From: Candidatus Fonsibacter lacus
GTDB taxonomy: Bacteria; Pseudomonadota; Gammaproteobacteria; Burkholderiales; Burkholderiaceae_C
Direction: 5' to 3'
DNA length: 34,962 bases
Assembly: GCA_009921245.1 (NCBI GenBank)
Contig: RFXW01000005.1
Span: 1-34,962, forward strand
Of this stretch, positions 25,024-34,278 are shown piece by piece. The position numbers and the translations under genes were made by a program. Positions within the stretch are counted from its first letter, which is position 1, and each line of letters begins with the position of its first letter. A model generated the notes under the pieces. The model had not been told where the DNA came from and ran no database searches. It saw only the letters and a list, made by a program, of their open reading frames with translations.

Positions 25024-26510
25024 ACCACCCCCCGCTCCTCAGCCACGCGTTGCACGGCCTGGGCAAACACCTCGGCGCGGTGCACGTAGTTGCGGTACAT
25101 GTCAAAACTGGCGCATGCTGGCGACAACAACACCGCGTCCCCCGGTTGGGCCAAGCGCTGGGCTTGCTGTACCGCATCGTCCATGTCGGTGGCGTGCACC
25201 CAGTTGAGCGTGGTGGGCTGCAACAGCTCAGCCAAGCGCTGCGCGTCTCGCCCAATCAACACCGCCGCGCGCGCCACTTGCTGCAGCGGTTGCAACAGCG
25301 GCGTGAAGTTTTGGCCTTTGCCATCGCCGCCCAAAATCACCACCACACGCCGCTGGGCACCAATGCCCTGCAAAGCCGCGCAGGTGGCCCCTACGTTGGT
25401 GCCTTTGCTGTCGTCGATGTAAACCACATCGTCAACTGTTGCCAATGGCCGCACGCGATGCGGCTCGCCGCTGTAGTCACGCAGCACCCGCAGCATAGGC
25501 GCCAGCGGTGCACCTGCCTGGGTGGCCAACGCCAACGCCGCCAGCGCGTTGCTGGCGTTGTGTAAACCTTGAATTTTGAGCGCGGCGGCGGGCATCAGGT
25601 GTTGCAGCGGCATGGGCTGGGCCTGGGGCTCGGCGTCGGGGTGGGCGCGCACCAGCCACCACATCCCTTGACGATGATCCATGCCCCAGTCGCCCGGGCG
25701 CGTCGGCAAGTCGGTGCCAAAGCTCACCACGGTCTCGGCCATTGGTTGACGCCGCCGCTTCTCACGCGGCGTGGTCTGCGGGGTAAGAAAGTGTTGACTT
25801 AGCCATGCGTCGTCGCGGCACAGCACCCGCTCGGTGCCAGCGCCAAAAATGCGTTGCTTGGCTTGGGCATACGCCGCCATGTCGCCGTGCCAGTCCAAAT
25901 GGTCTTCGCTTAAATTCAGCCATGCCGCGGCCGTGGCCTGCAGCGGTTGGGCGATGGCCAACTGAAAACTTGAGAGCTCCAGCACCCACGCTTGGGGCCA
26001 ACGGTGGTTGGCCACACACGACTCAAGCACTTCGAGCAAGGTGGGGCCGACGTTACCGGCCAAGGCCACGTCCCAACCGGCGCCACGCAGCAGGTGGTGG
26101 GTTAGGTTGGCAACCGTGGTCTTGCCGTTGGTGCCCGTAACCGCCAGTACCTTGGGTGGCGCGCCTTCGGCCGCTTGCTGTGCCAAGGCGTGCATAAAAA
26201 CATCAAGCTCCCCCTGCACCGGCACCCCCGCCTCGGCGGCGGCCTGCTCAATGATGTGTGTTTGCGCCGGCGAGAGCCCGGGGCTGCGCCACACCACCGA
26301 CCACGGCGCACGTTGCCATAAAGCTTGATCGAACGGGCCCACCACAGCTTGCGCCTCTGGCACGCTTTGGCGCAAGGCTTGGGGCAAGGCTTGGTCGGGG
26401 CGGGTGTCGGCTACTGTGACCGCCATGCCTTGACGCACGCCCCAGCGCGCCATGGCCTGGCCCGAGCGCCCCATGCCCAACACCAACAAAGCGGGGGTGG
26501 CGGTATTCAT
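25017..26510 (-). CDS. murD: UDP-N-acetylmuramoylalanine--D-glutamate ligase
   Basis: MurD adds D-Glu to UDP-MurNAc-L-Ala. The 497-residue protein shows [15 protein letters not shown] at the N-terminus, RSPGLSP, the ATP loop VTGTNGKTT (124-132), [20 protein letters not shown], and [13 protein letters not shown] in the third domain, followed by GGDGKGQNF and [12 protein letters not shown]. It is longer than the roughly 440 residues of E. coli MurD, mainly through Gln-rich and basic inserts in the middle. The start overlaps the mraY stop as ATGA. Confidence 0.97.
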   Translation of the reverse strand: MNTATPALLVLGMGRSGQAMARWGVRQGMAVTVADTRPDQALPQALRQSVPEAQAVVGPFDQALWQRAPWSVVWRSPGLSPAQTHIIEQAAAEAGVPVQGELDVFMHALAQQAAEGAPPKVLAVTGTNGKTTVANLTHHLLRGAGWDVALAGNVGPTLLEVLESCVANHRWPQAWVLELSSFQLAIAQPLQATAAAWLNLSEDHLDWHGDMAAYAQAKQRIFGAGTERVLCRDDAWLSQHFLTPQTTPREKRRRQPMAETVVSFGTDLPTRPGDWGMDHRQGMWWLVRAHPDAEPQAQPMPLQHLMPAAALKIQGLHNASNALAALALATQAGAPLAPMLRVLRDYSGEPHRVRPLATVDDVVYIDDSKGTNVGATCAALQGIGAQRRVVVILGGDGKGQNFTPLLQPLQQVARAAVLIGRDAQRLAELLQPTTLNWVHATDMDDAVQQAQRLAQPGDAVLLSPACASFDMYRNYVHRAEVFAQAVQRVAEERGVVC

Positions 26511-27685
26511 CGCAGTTTGAGGGTGGACAAGCCGACCAAACACAACAACATGGTGACGATCCAAAATCGCACCACCACTTGGGTTTCACTCCACCCCTTT
26601 TTTTCAAAGTGATGATGCAATGGCGCCATCAGCAGCAAGCGTCGGCCCTGACCAAAACGCCGCTTCGTGTACTTAAACCAGCTCACCTGCAGCATCACCG
26701 ACAAGGCTTCGGCAACAAAAATTCCACCCATCACCGCCAACACGATTTCTTGGCGTACCACCACCGCCACAGTGCCCAGCGCACCGCCCAGCGCCAAGGC
26801 GCCCACGTCACCCATGAACACCTGTGCCGGATGCGCGTTGAACCACAAAAACGCCAAGCCCGCCCCCGCCATGGCAGCGCACACAATCAATACCTCGCCC
26901 GTGCCCGGGATGTAAGGCAACAACAAATAACGCGCAAACACCGCGTTGCCGGTGACGTAGGCAAACACCCCCAAGGCCGAGCCCACCATGATCACCGGCA
27001 TGATCGCCAAGCCGTCCAAGCCATCGGTTAAATTCACCGCGTTGCTGCTGCCAACAATGACCAAGTACGTTAAAAGCACAAAGCCAAAGACACCGATGGG
27101 GTAGCCCACGGTTTTAAAAAAGGGCAGCCACAAGCCGGCCTGCGGTGGCAAATCAACCGTAAAGCCAGACGCCACCCATTGCACGGCCAGTCCCCAAACC
27201 TTGGCGTTGTCCGCCTCAGAAATGGCAAACACCAACGCCAATGCGGCAAGTAGCCCAATCAGCGACTGCCAAGCGTACTTCTCGCGCGAGCGCATACCCT
27301 CGGGGTCTTTGCGCACCACCTTGCGCCAGTCGTCAACCCAGCCCACCGCACCAAAGGCCAGCATCACGGCCAGCACAATCCATACAAAGCGGTTGCTCCA
27401 ATCGGCCCACAGCACGCACGACAACACGATAGAAGTCAAAACCAGCGCACCGCCCATGGTGGGCGTGCCGCTTTTCACCATATGGCTGGCCACGCCGTAT
27501 GCGCGAATCGGCTGACCCACTTTGAGGCGGGTTAAGTAGCGAATCAAGCTTGGGCCCAAAGCCAAGCCGATCAACAAGGCTGTGGCAGCGGCCATCACCG
27601 CCCGAAACGTTTGGTACTGCACCACACGAAAAAACCCCCACTCCGGGGACAAGCCCTGCAACCATTGGGCCAAATCAAGCAGCAT
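26507..27685 (-). CDS. mraY: Phospho-N-acetylmuramoyl-pentapeptide transferase
   Basis: MraY transfers phospho-MurNAc-pentapeptide to undecaprenyl phosphate, making lipid I. The 392-residue protein has about ten membrane segments and the family motifs [11 protein letters not shown], the aspartates in [45 protein letters not shown] and the cytoplasmic loop [15 protein letters not shown]. The ATG at 27685 overlaps the end of murF by 11 bp, the longest overlap in the cluster. The long frame upstream is murF in another frame. Confidence 0.98.
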   Translation of the reverse strand: MLLDLAQWLQGLSPEWGFFRVVQYQTFRAVMAAATALLIGLALGPSLIRYLTRLKVGQPIRAYGVASHMVKSGTPTMGGALVLTSIVLSCVLWADWSNRFVWIVLAVMLAFGAVGWVDDWRKVVRKDPEGMRSREKYAWQSLIGLLAALALVFAISEADNAKVWGLAVQWVASGFTVDLPPQAGLWLPFFKTVGYPIGVFGFVLLTYLVIVGSSNAVNLTDGLDGLAIMPVIMVGSALGVFAYVTGNAVFARYLLLPYIPGTGEVLIVCAAMAGAGLAFLWFNAHPAQVFMGDVGALALGGALGTVAVVVRQEIVLAVMGGIFVAEALSVMLQVSWFKYTKRRFGQGRRLLLMAPLHHHFEKKGWSETQVVVRFWIVTMLLCLVGLSTLKLR

Positions 27686-29105
27686 GGGTGGGCTCCTGGG
27701 GTGACGCTGAAACGCCAAGTTCCTCAATGGCCCGCACCACACGCTCCATGCGCATGAATCGCGAACCCTTAACCAAAACACTGGCGGCGCTGGCGTAACC
27801 CTCGGCAACGTGCTGCTGCAAGGCGTCGACCGTGGGGTGCAGCCGCACACGCTGTTGTTGCGCCGGACTGAGCAGTCGGTGCGCACGCGCCATCCAGTCG
27901 CCGACCACGTCCACCCGCTGCAACGCGGCGTCGCAGGCGCGTTGCAACACCTCTAAATGAAACGCCACACCTTGCTCGCCAACCTCGCCCATGTCGCCCA
28001 ACACCAACCAACGCGGCCCGGGCAAGGTGCTTAACACGTCAATGGCGGCCAACACCGAGTCGGGGTTGGCGTTGTAGCTGTCGTCCACCACGATCAACGG
28101 CTGGCCTTGGCCGCGCGCCACCAGCAGCCGCTGGCCACGACCACTCACGGGCTGAAACAAGGTAAGACCCTGTTGCACCGCCGCAGCCGGCACCCCAGCG
28201 GCCAGGGCGCAGGTGGCTGCAGCCAGGGCGTTGTGTACGTTGTGCATGCCGGGCGCGCCCAAGGTGCAGTGGATCTCGCCCACCGGCGTGTGCAGCTGCA
28301 ACCGCCACGCCTGCCCCTGCCACTGGGCCGTGGCGTGTACCGTGGCTTGAGGCTGGTTGACGGCAAAAGTCCATGCTTGCACCGACGCCGCCGCAGCCTG
28401 AGCCCGGGCGCGCCAGCGGCTGGTGTACGGGCTGTCGTGCGGCATCACCGCCACGCCGTCACGGGGTAAGCCATCGAACACTGCGGCGTTTTCGTCTGCC
28501 ACCGCATCCACCGAATGCATGTGCTCTTGATGCTCGCGCTGCGCGTTGTTCACCAGCGCCACCTGTGGCTGTGCCATGCGCGCCAGTGGCGCGATTTCGC
28601 CAGGGTGGTTCATGCCCAGCTCGACCACCGCCCATCGGTGGGTGGGTTGCAAGCGCAGCAAGGTCAGCGGCACCCCAATGGCGTTGTTCAAGTTGCCTTG
28701 GGTCGCCAACCACCCCTGCGGCTGCGCGGCGGCCAAGATACTGGCAATCATTTGTGTCACCGTGGTTTTGCCGTTGCTGCCGGTTACCGCCATGACCCGG
28801 GTGTGGGTGCAGTGGGCGCGCCAGCGCTGCGCCCATGCGCCCAAGGCAGCGGCGCTGTTGGACACCTCAACGCCACACAAACCGGCAGCGGCCAGTCCGT
28901 GCTCGGCCAAGGCCGCGTTGACGCCCAACGCGCTGAGCTGTGGCAAAAAGTTGTGGGCATCAAAGCGCTCCCCGCGCAGCGCCACAAAAAAATCACCGGC
29001 GCTGATGCTGCGACTGTCGGTGTGCGCGCGCTGCCACACCTGCGGCAGGTTGCCCACCACGCGCGCGGTGGGTACGTCTGGCAAGACCGACAGCGGGCTG
29101 CTCAT
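27675..29105 (-). CDS. murF: UDP-N-acetylmuramoyl-tripeptide--D-alanyl-D-alanine ligase
   Basis: MurF adds the D-Ala-D-Ala dipeptide made by Ddl and completes the pentapeptide precursor. The 476-residue protein has [25 protein letters not shown] in the first domain, the ATP loop [13 protein letters not shown] (107-119), [27 protein letters not shown], and [16 protein letters not shown] in the third domain. The start overlaps the murE stop as ATGA. Confidence 0.97.
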   Translation of the reverse strand: MSSPLSVLPDVPTARVVGNLPQVWQRAHTDSRSISAGDFFVALRGERFDAHNFLPQLSALGVNAALAEHGLAAAGLCGVEVSNSAAALGAWAQRWRAHCTHTRVMAVTGSNGKTTVTQMIASILAAAQPQGWLATQGNLNNAIGVPLTLLRLQPTHRWAVVELGMNHPGEIAPLARMAQPQVALVNNAQREHQEHMHSVDAVADENAAVFDGLPRDGVAVMPHDSPYTSRWRARAQAAAASVQAWTFAVNQPQATVHATAQWQGQAWRLQLHTPVGEIHCTLGAPGMHNVHNALAAATCALAAGVPAAAVQQGLTLFQPVSGRGQRLLVARGQGQPLIVVDDSYNANPDSVLAAIDVLSTLPGPRWLVLGDMGEVGEQGVAFHLEVLQRACDAALQRVDVVGDWMARAHRLLSPAQQQRVRLHPTVDALQQHVAEGYASAASVLVKGSRFMRMERVVRAIEELGVSASPQEPTHAA

Positions 29106-30604
29106 GCGCGCGCCTCCAACGCCAACTGGGCATGCGCCACGTCGTCAAACGGCACGCGCACCCCGGCGCACTCTTGGTAGCGCTCGTGCCCCTTGCCGGC
29201 CAGCAGCACCACGTCATTGGCCTGCGCTTGCGCCACCGTTTGTGCAATGGCCGCCGCACGATCGACGATCACGGTGGGCGCACGGCCAAGGCCTTGCATG
29301 ATGTCGTCAAGAATGGCCTGTGGCGGTTCATCGCGCGGGTTGTCGGTGGTTAGCACCACCTGATCGGCCAAGGCTTGGGCCGCTTGCCCCATAGGGGCGC
29401 GTTTGCTGCGGTCGCGGTTGCCGCCACATCCAAAAACACACCACAACCGCCCGCCACGGGCCTTGGCCACGGGTTGCAGGGCTTGCAACGCCTGGCTAAG
29501 GGCGTCGGGGGTGTGCGCGTAATCCACCACCACCAACGGCTGGCCGGCTTGTAGAGCAACCGGTTGCATGCGCCCGGGTACGGGGGGCAGGGTTTGCAGC
29601 GCCATGACTGCCTCGGGCCAGTCAACATCCAGCGCCCGCAAACTGGCCAACACCGCCAAGCGATTGCGCACGTTAAAGGCGCCAAGTACGGGCCAGTGAA
29701 CGGCGGCCTCGGCCACCACAGCGCCGCCCAAATCGCGCTCTTGCAACTGCAACGTAACCCCCTGCGCGTCAACCTTGGGGTTCAGCCCCACCACACGGGC
29801 GTCTTGTTGCTGCAAGGCGTAACGCCACACCGGCAGGTGCTGCAACGCGTTGGCCAAGTCTTGCCCCTGTGGGTCACCAACGTGCACCACAGCGGCTTGC
29901 AAGCTGGGCCAATCAAACAATCGGCGCTTGGCTTGCCAGTAGCTGGCCATGTCGCCATGAAAATCCAAATGGTCTTGGCTAAAGTGCGTGTAGATTGCCA
30001 AACGCACGCGTATGGCCTCCAAACGGTGTTGCGCCAAACCAATCGAAGAAGCCTCCATGACACAGGCACTCGCCCCCTGATCGCGTAGCGTGGCCAGTGT
30101 GGCCTGCAGCTGCAAGGCGTCGGGGGTGGTTAATGGGCTGGGTTGCAAGGCATTGGGCCAGCCTTGACCCAAGGTGCCAATCAAACCACTGCGCCGTGTT
30201 AATGCATTCAGAGCGTGCGCCAACCACCACGCCACGGTGCTTTTTCCGTTGGTGCCAGTGACAGCGGCAACCGTCAGGTCGGTGCTGGGCTGACCATAAA
30301 ACGCATCGGCCACGGCGCTGGCCTGGGCCTGCAATTGCGGCAGGTAGCCCACCTGCCAATCGGGTGACCATGTGGATGGGCGTTGCTGCACCGCAGCGCT
30401 GGCGGCGTCGATCAAGGCCGCAACGCCCCCGCGTGCCATGGCTTGCGGCACGAACGCCGCACCGTCGTGCGTGGCGCCAGGCCACACCGCCAGACCATCG
30501 CCGGGCTCAATTGCCTGGCTGCTGCCACGCAGGTGCACGCAGCCCTGAGCGCGCAGCCAAGCGGCGGCCTGAGACGGTGCATGGCAAGCGACCATACCGG
30601 TCAT
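29102..30604 (-). CDS. murE: UDP-MurNAc-tripeptide synthetase (meso-diaminopimelate-adding)
   Basis: MurE adds the third stem residue. The 500-residue protein has the ATP loop VTGTNGKSTVAWW (115-127), TTPDALQLQATLATL, MEASSIGLAQHRL, THFSQDHLDFHGDM and VVVDYAHTPDALSQAL. The motif DNPRDEP at 421-427 is the signature of enzymes that select meso-diaminopimelate over lysine, as expected in a Gram-negative. The start ATG at 30604 overlaps the ftsI stop as ATGA; an ATG three codons later is an alternative. Confidence 0.97.
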   Translation of the reverse strand: MTGMVACHAPSQAAAWLRAQGCVHLRGSSQAIEPGDGLAVWPGATHDGAAFVPQAMARGGVAALIDAASAAVQQRPSTWSPDWQVGYLPQLQAQASAVADAFYGQPSTDLTVAAVTGTNGKSTVAWWLAHALNALTRRSGLIGTLGQGWPNALQPSPLTTPDALQLQATLATLRDQGASACVMEASSIGLAQHRLEAIRVRLAIYTHFSQDHLDFHGDMASYWQAKRRLFDWPSLQAAVVHVGDPQGQDLANALQHLPVWRYALQQQDARVVGLNPKVDAQGVTLQLQERDLGGAVVAEAAVHWPVLGAFNVRNRLAVLASLRALDVDWPEAVMALQTLPPVPGRMQPVALQAGQPLVVVDYAHTPDALSQALQALQPVAKARGGRLWCVFGCGGNRDRSKRAPMGQAAQALADQVVLTTDNPRDEPPQAILDDIMQGLGRAPTVIVDRAAAIAQTVAQAQANDVVLLAGKGHERYQECAGVRVPFDDVAHAQLALEARA

Positions 30605-32355
30605 GCCGCCCCTCCAGCCGTCGCAACCGGGGTTAGGGTGGTGGTGGTTGGGCCGTTGTCGGTGGCATCGGGCGTGACACCCAAAACCCGCAAGGTTTGC
30701 TGCGCCAGTTCAGAAAAAACCGGTGCCGCCACTTGTCCGCCGTAAATCTTGCCGTCCCCTGGCTCATCAATCATCACCGCCACCACCACGCGTGGCGCGT
30801 GCGCGGGCGCCACGCCCACAAAAAACGCTCGGTATTTGGAGAGGTATTGCCCACCCACCACCTTGCGTGCGGTGCCGGTTTTACCGGCCACTGTGTAGCC
30901 CGTGGTTTGGGCGCGTTGGCCGGTGCCGCCTTCTTGCGCCGCAAGCTGCAACATGGCACGCACCTCCTGCGCCACATGCGGCGAAAACACGGTCTGCCCC
31001 GGTACGGGGCCTGCGGCTTTAAGCAGCGTCACCGGCAACAGCTCGCCGTTGGTGGCGAACACGGTGTACGCTTGCGCCAGCTGAAAAAGCGAGGCCGACA
31101 AGCCGTAGCCGTAGCTCATCACAGCCTTATCGATGGGCCGCCAGCCCTCGGGGTCGCGCAGGGTACCCGCCACCACCCCAGGAAAAGGCACGCGGGGCTT
31201 TTGGCCCAAGCCGACCGCGGTGTAGGTGCGCCACATGGCCTGTGCTGGCAGTTGTTGGGCGATTTTGACCATGCCCACGTTGCTGGACTTTTGAATGATT
31301 TCACGTACCGTGAGTTCGCCCATGGGATGGGCGTCGGTAAGTGCACGCCCAGTGACCACGATGCGGCCTGGGGCGGTATCAAAAACGGTTTGCGGTTGCA
31401 CCACGCCTTGTTGCAGGGCCAGCCCCACCATCAACGGCTTCACGGTGGAGCCGGGCTCAAAAGCGTCGGTTAAGGCGCGGTTGCGCAACCCCTCGCCGAC
31501 GCGTTGCGCACGGTCTTCGGGGTCGTAGCTGGGGTAATTGGCCAAGGCCAGTACCTCACCGGTTTGACTGTCGAGCACCACCGCGCTGCCGGCACGGGCT
31601 TGATGTCGTTGCACAGCTCGACGCAGTTGGTCGTAGGCCACGTACTGCACCCGGCTGTCCACGGCCAAGGTGACGTCACGGCCATTGGTTGCCGGCACCA
31701 CGTCGCGCATGTCTTCCACAATGCGTCCCAAGCGGTCACGAATCACCCGTCTTGACCCTGGCACGCCACGTAAGCGCTTGTCCAAGGCCCGCTCCATGCC
31801 TTCGGCGCCTTTGCCGTCGATATCAACAAAACCCAGTATGTGCGCGGTGGCAGGACCCTCGGGGTACTCACGTCGATACTCCCGGGATACATAAACGCCG
31901 GGGATTTTGAGCGCCTTAACCTGTTGGCCAATCGACTCGTCGATATGCCGCTTTAAGTAGGTGTAGCGTTTACCAGCGCGCTGCAAGCGGGCGCGCAAGG
32001 TTGAAACAGGCTCGTTTAACAAACGCGCCAAGGCCGAAATTTGAGGGTGCCGCGGATCGGCGTTGTCCACCGCCACGCTGGCCGCAGGTACGCTGGTGGC
32101 CAAAATCAAGCCGTTGCGATCAAGCAAACGGCCGCGGTTGGCGGGGAGCTCAAGGGTTCGCGCAAAACGGTTTTCGCCTTGGCGCTGCAAAAACGCGTTG
32201 TCCACCACCTGCACATACGCCGCGCGCGCACCCAGCACCGCGAAGCCCACAGCCAAGCCCGCCAACAGCAATCGACCACGCCACACCGGGGTGGGGCTGG
32301 CCAACAGCGGGCTGGCGCTGTAACTGATGCCACGGCGTTGACTGCGTCGCACCAT
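30601..32355 (-). CDS. ftsI: Septal peptidoglycan transpeptidase FtsI (PBP3)
   Basis: FtsI crosslinks septal murein with FtsW. The 584-residue class B penicillin-binding protein has a short cytoplasmic tail, one membrane segment at about 27-45, the PBP dimerisation domain with RGRLLDRNGLILATS near 75, and the transpeptidase domain. The active-site triad is complete: Ser303 in EPGSTVKP, SSN at 357-359 and KTGTAR at 492-497. Its start shares one base with the ftsL stop (TGATG). Confidence 0.98.
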   Translation of the reverse strand: MVRRSQRRGISYSASPLLASPTPVWRGRLLLAGLAVGFAVLGARAAYVQVVDNAFLQRQGENRFARTLELPANRGRLLDRNGLILATSVPAASVAVDNADPRHPQISALARLLNEPVSTLRARLQRAGKRYTYLKRHIDESIGQQVKALKIPGVYVSREYRREYPEGPATAHILGFVDIDGKGAEGMERALDKRLRGVPGSRRVIRDRLGRIVEDMRDVVPATNGRDVTLAVDSRVQYVAYDQLRRAVQRHQARAGSAVVLDSQTGEVLALANYPSYDPEDRAQRVGEGLRNRALTDAFEPGSTVKPLMVGLALQQGVVQPQTVFDTAPGRIVVTGRALTDAHPMGELTVREIIQKSSNVGMVKIAQQLPAQAMWRTYTAVGLGQKPRVPFPGVVAGTLRDPEGWRPIDKAVMSYGYGLSASLFQLAQAYTVFATNGELLPVTLLKAAGPVPGQTVFSPHVAQEVRAMLQLAAQEGGTGQRAQTTGYTVAGKTGTARKVVGGQYLSKYRAFFVGVAPAHAPRVVVAVMIDEPGDGKIYGGQVAAPVFSELAQQTLRVLGVTPDATDNGPTTTTLTPVATAGGAA

Positions 32356-32633
32356 CAGCCGCCCCCTTGCGGCAAGGGCTTGAGGTACACGGTACGGCTG
32401 GGGTTAGGGGCCACCATGCCCAGCTTGTCCTCGGCCAAACGCTGCACCCGTGACGCGGCCGCCTCGGCGCGACGCTGGGCCCGTAACGACTCGTACTCCA
32501 TGGCGAGTTCGCGTTGCTGGCGTTGGGCGCGGTCAACCAAAGAATACAACTGCCGTGATTCGTACTGCACGTGCACCACGCCCAGTGCGGTGAATAAGCA
32601 CGCCATCAGCAGCAGCAAATTCAAGCGGGTCAT
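32355..32633 (-). CDS. ftsL: Cell division protein FtsL
   Basis: FtsL is a small bitopic protein that forms a complex with FtsB and FtsQ and helps activate FtsWI. The 92-residue protein has a short cytoplasmic tail, one membrane segment at about 4-20 ([19 protein letters not shown]) and a periplasmic coiled coil rich in Arg, Gln and Glu (about 25-70). [18 protein letters not shown] at the end is the conserved FtsL C-terminal signature. The ATG at 32633 was chosen over the longer frame because it gives the family N-terminus and an ATGA overlap with rsmH. Confidence 0.94.
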   Translation of the reverse strand: MTRLNLLLLMACLFTALGVVHVQYESRQLYSLVDRAQRQQRELAMEYESLRAQRRAEAAASRVQRLAEDKLGMVAPNPSRTVYLKPLPQGGG

Positions 32634-33559
32634 GGTGCAGCCTCGGTGCGCTCGGCCACACGCATCACGGCGCTGCGCGCGCGCGGGTTGTGGGCGCACG
32701 CTTGCGCGCTGGGCATGACACGGGCGCACAGCTTGAGCGGCATGGGGCGTGGCAGGCTAACCGGCGCGCGGCGGTCCACCACCTCACGCGCGTGCTGCTG
32801 CATGAAGCGCTTGACGATGCGGTCTTCGAGCGAATGAAACGCAATCACCACCAAACGACCGCCCGGGCGCAGCAGGCGCAAGCTGCCCTGCAACGCCTGC
32901 TGCAGTTCGCTGAGTTCGCCATTGATGTGGATGCGCAATGCCTGAAAGGTGCGGGTGGCCGGATCTTTGCCGGGCTCACGGGTTTTAACGTGACGCGCCA
33001 CCAAAGCCGCCAACTGCGCCGTACCCGTGAACGCCCCGTGTACTTGGCGATGACGCTCAATGCCGCGCGCGATGGCCTGCGCAAAGCGCTCTTCACCATA
33101 CTCACGCAACACCCTGGCAATCTCGGCCACCTCAGCACGCAGCAACCACTGCGCCACCGATTCGCCTTGGGTGTTGTCCATGCGCATGTCCAACGGCCCA
33201 TCGTGGCGAAATGAAAAGCCGCGCGCGGCATCGTCAAGTTGCGGTGAACTGACACCCAAGTCCATCAACAAACCGTCTGCGCTGTCGGGCGGCCAGGTGG
33301 CAAGCTGCGCAAAACCCACGTGATGCACGTGCACACGCGCGTCGCCCTGGGCCCACGCCTGCGCGTGCGCAATGGCCTGCGGGTCTTTGTCTAGTACGTG
33401 CAGCGTGGCTGCAGGCCCCAGGCCTTGCAGCAGCGCGCGTGCGTGCCCCCCGCGTCCGTAGGTGGCGTCGATGTAGCAGCCATTGGGCTTAAGCGCCATG
33501 GCGTCCACCGCCTCGTCGCGTAGCACGGTGACGTGCGTCCACTCGTTGGGCACGGTCAA
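32630..33559 (-). CDS. rsmH: 16S rRNA m4C1402 methyltransferase RsmH
   Basis: RsmH (MraW) methylates N4 of C1402 in 16S rRNA. The 309-residue protein has [13 protein letters not shown], the SAM loop [16 protein letters not shown] at 29-44, [33 protein letters not shown] and [13 protein letters not shown], all family marks. The start is uncertain: TTG at 33559 with AGGGG 6 nt upstream gives [10 protein letters not shown], and GTG at 33553 would give MPNEWTHV. No ATG is available. It begins 9 nt after the mraZ stop. Confidence 0.96.
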   Translation of the reverse strand: MTVPNEWTHVTVLRDEAVDAMALKPNGCYIDATYGRGGHARALLQGLGPAATLHVLDKDPQAIAHAQAWAQGDARVHVHHVGFAQLATWPPDSADGLLMDLGVSSPQLDDAARGFSFRHDGPLDMRMDNTQGESVAQWLLRAEVAEIARVLREYGEERFAQAIARGIERHRQVHGAFTGTAQLAALVARHVKTREPGKDPATRTFQALRIHINGELSELQQALQGSLRLLRPGGRLVVIAFHSLEDRIVKRFMQQHAREVVDRRAPVSLPRPMPLKLCARVMPSAQACAHNPRARSAVMRVAERTEAAP

Positions 33560-33568
33560 GCCAAACCC

Positions 33569-33997
33569 CTAAAACGAAAAGTCTTGAAACACATCGGGCA
33601 TGTCGGCCTGCATCGCCTGCGCCTCTTGCTCAGCGTAGCGCGTGGCATCCCACACCTCAAAGTGATTGCCCATGCCCAGCAGCACCACCTCGCGCTGCAA
33701 GCCAGCGGCGGCGCGCAATTCAGGGGCAATGAGCACGCGCCCGGTGCCGTCCATGTCCACGTCTTGGGCGTTGCCCAAGAAAATGCGTTTCCACCATTGG
33801 GCCTGCATCGGCAAGGCGGCAATACGCGACCGAAAGTGCTCCCATTCAGGTCGAGCGAACAGCATCAAACAACCATGCGGGTGCTTGGTCAGCGTCACCC
33901 GGCCCTGCGCGTTGGCCAGCAACACCTCGCGGTGCCGCGTGGGCACAGACAGACGACCCTTGCCGTCGAGCGTGATGGAGGAAGCACCCTGAAACAT
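33569..33997 (-). CDS. mraZ: Transcriptional regulator MraZ
   Basis: MraZ is the DNA-binding regulator at the head of the dcw cluster and represses its own operon in E. coli. The 142-residue protein has two AbrB-like halves with the repeated D-G-x-G-R motif: [10 protein letters not shown] at 10-19 and [11 protein letters not shown] at about 82-92. It is close to the E. coli length of 152. Upstream lie three GTG boxes with a 10-bp period that look like its operator. The start ATG at 33997 fits the family N-terminus MFQGA. Confidence 0.97.
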   Translation of the reverse strand: MFQGASSITLDGKGRLSVPTRHREVLLANAQGRVTLTKHPHGCLMLFARPEWEHFRSRIAALPMQAQWWKRIFLGNAQDVDMDGTGRVLIAPELRAAAGLQREVVLLGMGNHFEVWDATRYAEQEAQAMQADMPDVFQDFSF

Positions 33998-34020
33998 GAG
34001 CTAGGTTGACTTAGAAAAAA

Positions 34021-34050
34021 ATCCCACAATATTGCACTTTTTTGCACTGT
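34021..34050 (-). promoter_or_regulatory. mraZ: Three GTG boxes with 10-bp period, probable MraZ operator
   Basis: Read on the minus strand the boxes are ACAGTGCAAA, AAAGTGCAAT and ATTGTGGGAT, with the GTG cores at 34045-34047, 34035-34037 and 34025-34027, exactly 10 bp apart. MraZ is known to bind short G-rich direct repeats with about one helical turn period (TGGG type in E. coli, AAAGTG type in mycoplasmas). The array lies 24-53 nt upstream of the mraZ ATG and its first box overlaps a possible -10, consistent with autorepression. Two of the three boxes are GTGCA instead of GTGGG. Confidence 0.7.
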
Positions 34051-34080
34051 AGCAGGATTTTGCGCAAAAGTAACCGTCAA
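34046..34080 (-). promoter_or_regulatory. Candidate promoter of the dcw cluster
   Basis: TGC followed by TACAGT (34046-34054) is an extended -10 candidate. TTGACG (34075-34080) is a good -35-like hexamer but 23 nt away, too far for a standard pair, so the extended -10 may act alone or another -10 is used. The T- and A-rich setting contrasts with the surrounding GC-rich DNA. Transcription from here would start inside the MraZ box array. Confidence 0.35.
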
Positions 34081-34203
34081 GGCGCAAAAAGAATAATTAA
34101 ATCAAAGACTTAGGTCTTGTTTTCTGATTTCCCAACGAATACAAAATATCGAATAATGAAAGACTTACGTGCACTAATACAGGTAGTTTAGAGCTTTTCG
34201 CTT

Positions 34204-34228
34204 GGTCTCGGCGACGCACGCCCAGACC
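34204..34228. repeat. Inverted repeat downstream of dksA
   Basis: GGTCT-C-GGCG and CGCC-C-AGACC pair as two stem blocks separated by one mismatch around the loop ACGCA. It lies about 50 nt past the dksA stop. No T run follows on the minus strand, so it is at best a 3'-end protecting hairpin or a Rho-assisted terminator. Confidence 0.45.
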
Positions 34229-34278
34229 TTAGGCATGGCGTGGACAGGGGGGCCGAGTCAACCCTAGGGCCGGATGGG

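Larger units (their letters stand above)
33998..34278. other. 281-nt AT-rich intergenic region between dksA and mraZ
   Basis: This is the longest gene-free stretch in the window. Apart from the MraZ boxes and the promoter candidate it holds two copies of AAAGACTTA (34104-34112 and 34159-34167). The first belongs to a weak hairpin AAGAC...GTCTT followed, on the minus strand, by a T-rich tract that might serve as a dksA terminator. An imperfect inverted repeat also lies next to dksA (34204-34228). No convincing ORF, tRNA or small RNA is seen. Confidence 0.6.

Noticed and set aside
34105-34118. Hairpin AAGAC...GTCTT as the dksA terminator
   Set aside because: The stem is only 5 bp and lies about 160 nt past the dksA stop. 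The T-rich tail is suggestive but not enough for a terminator call.
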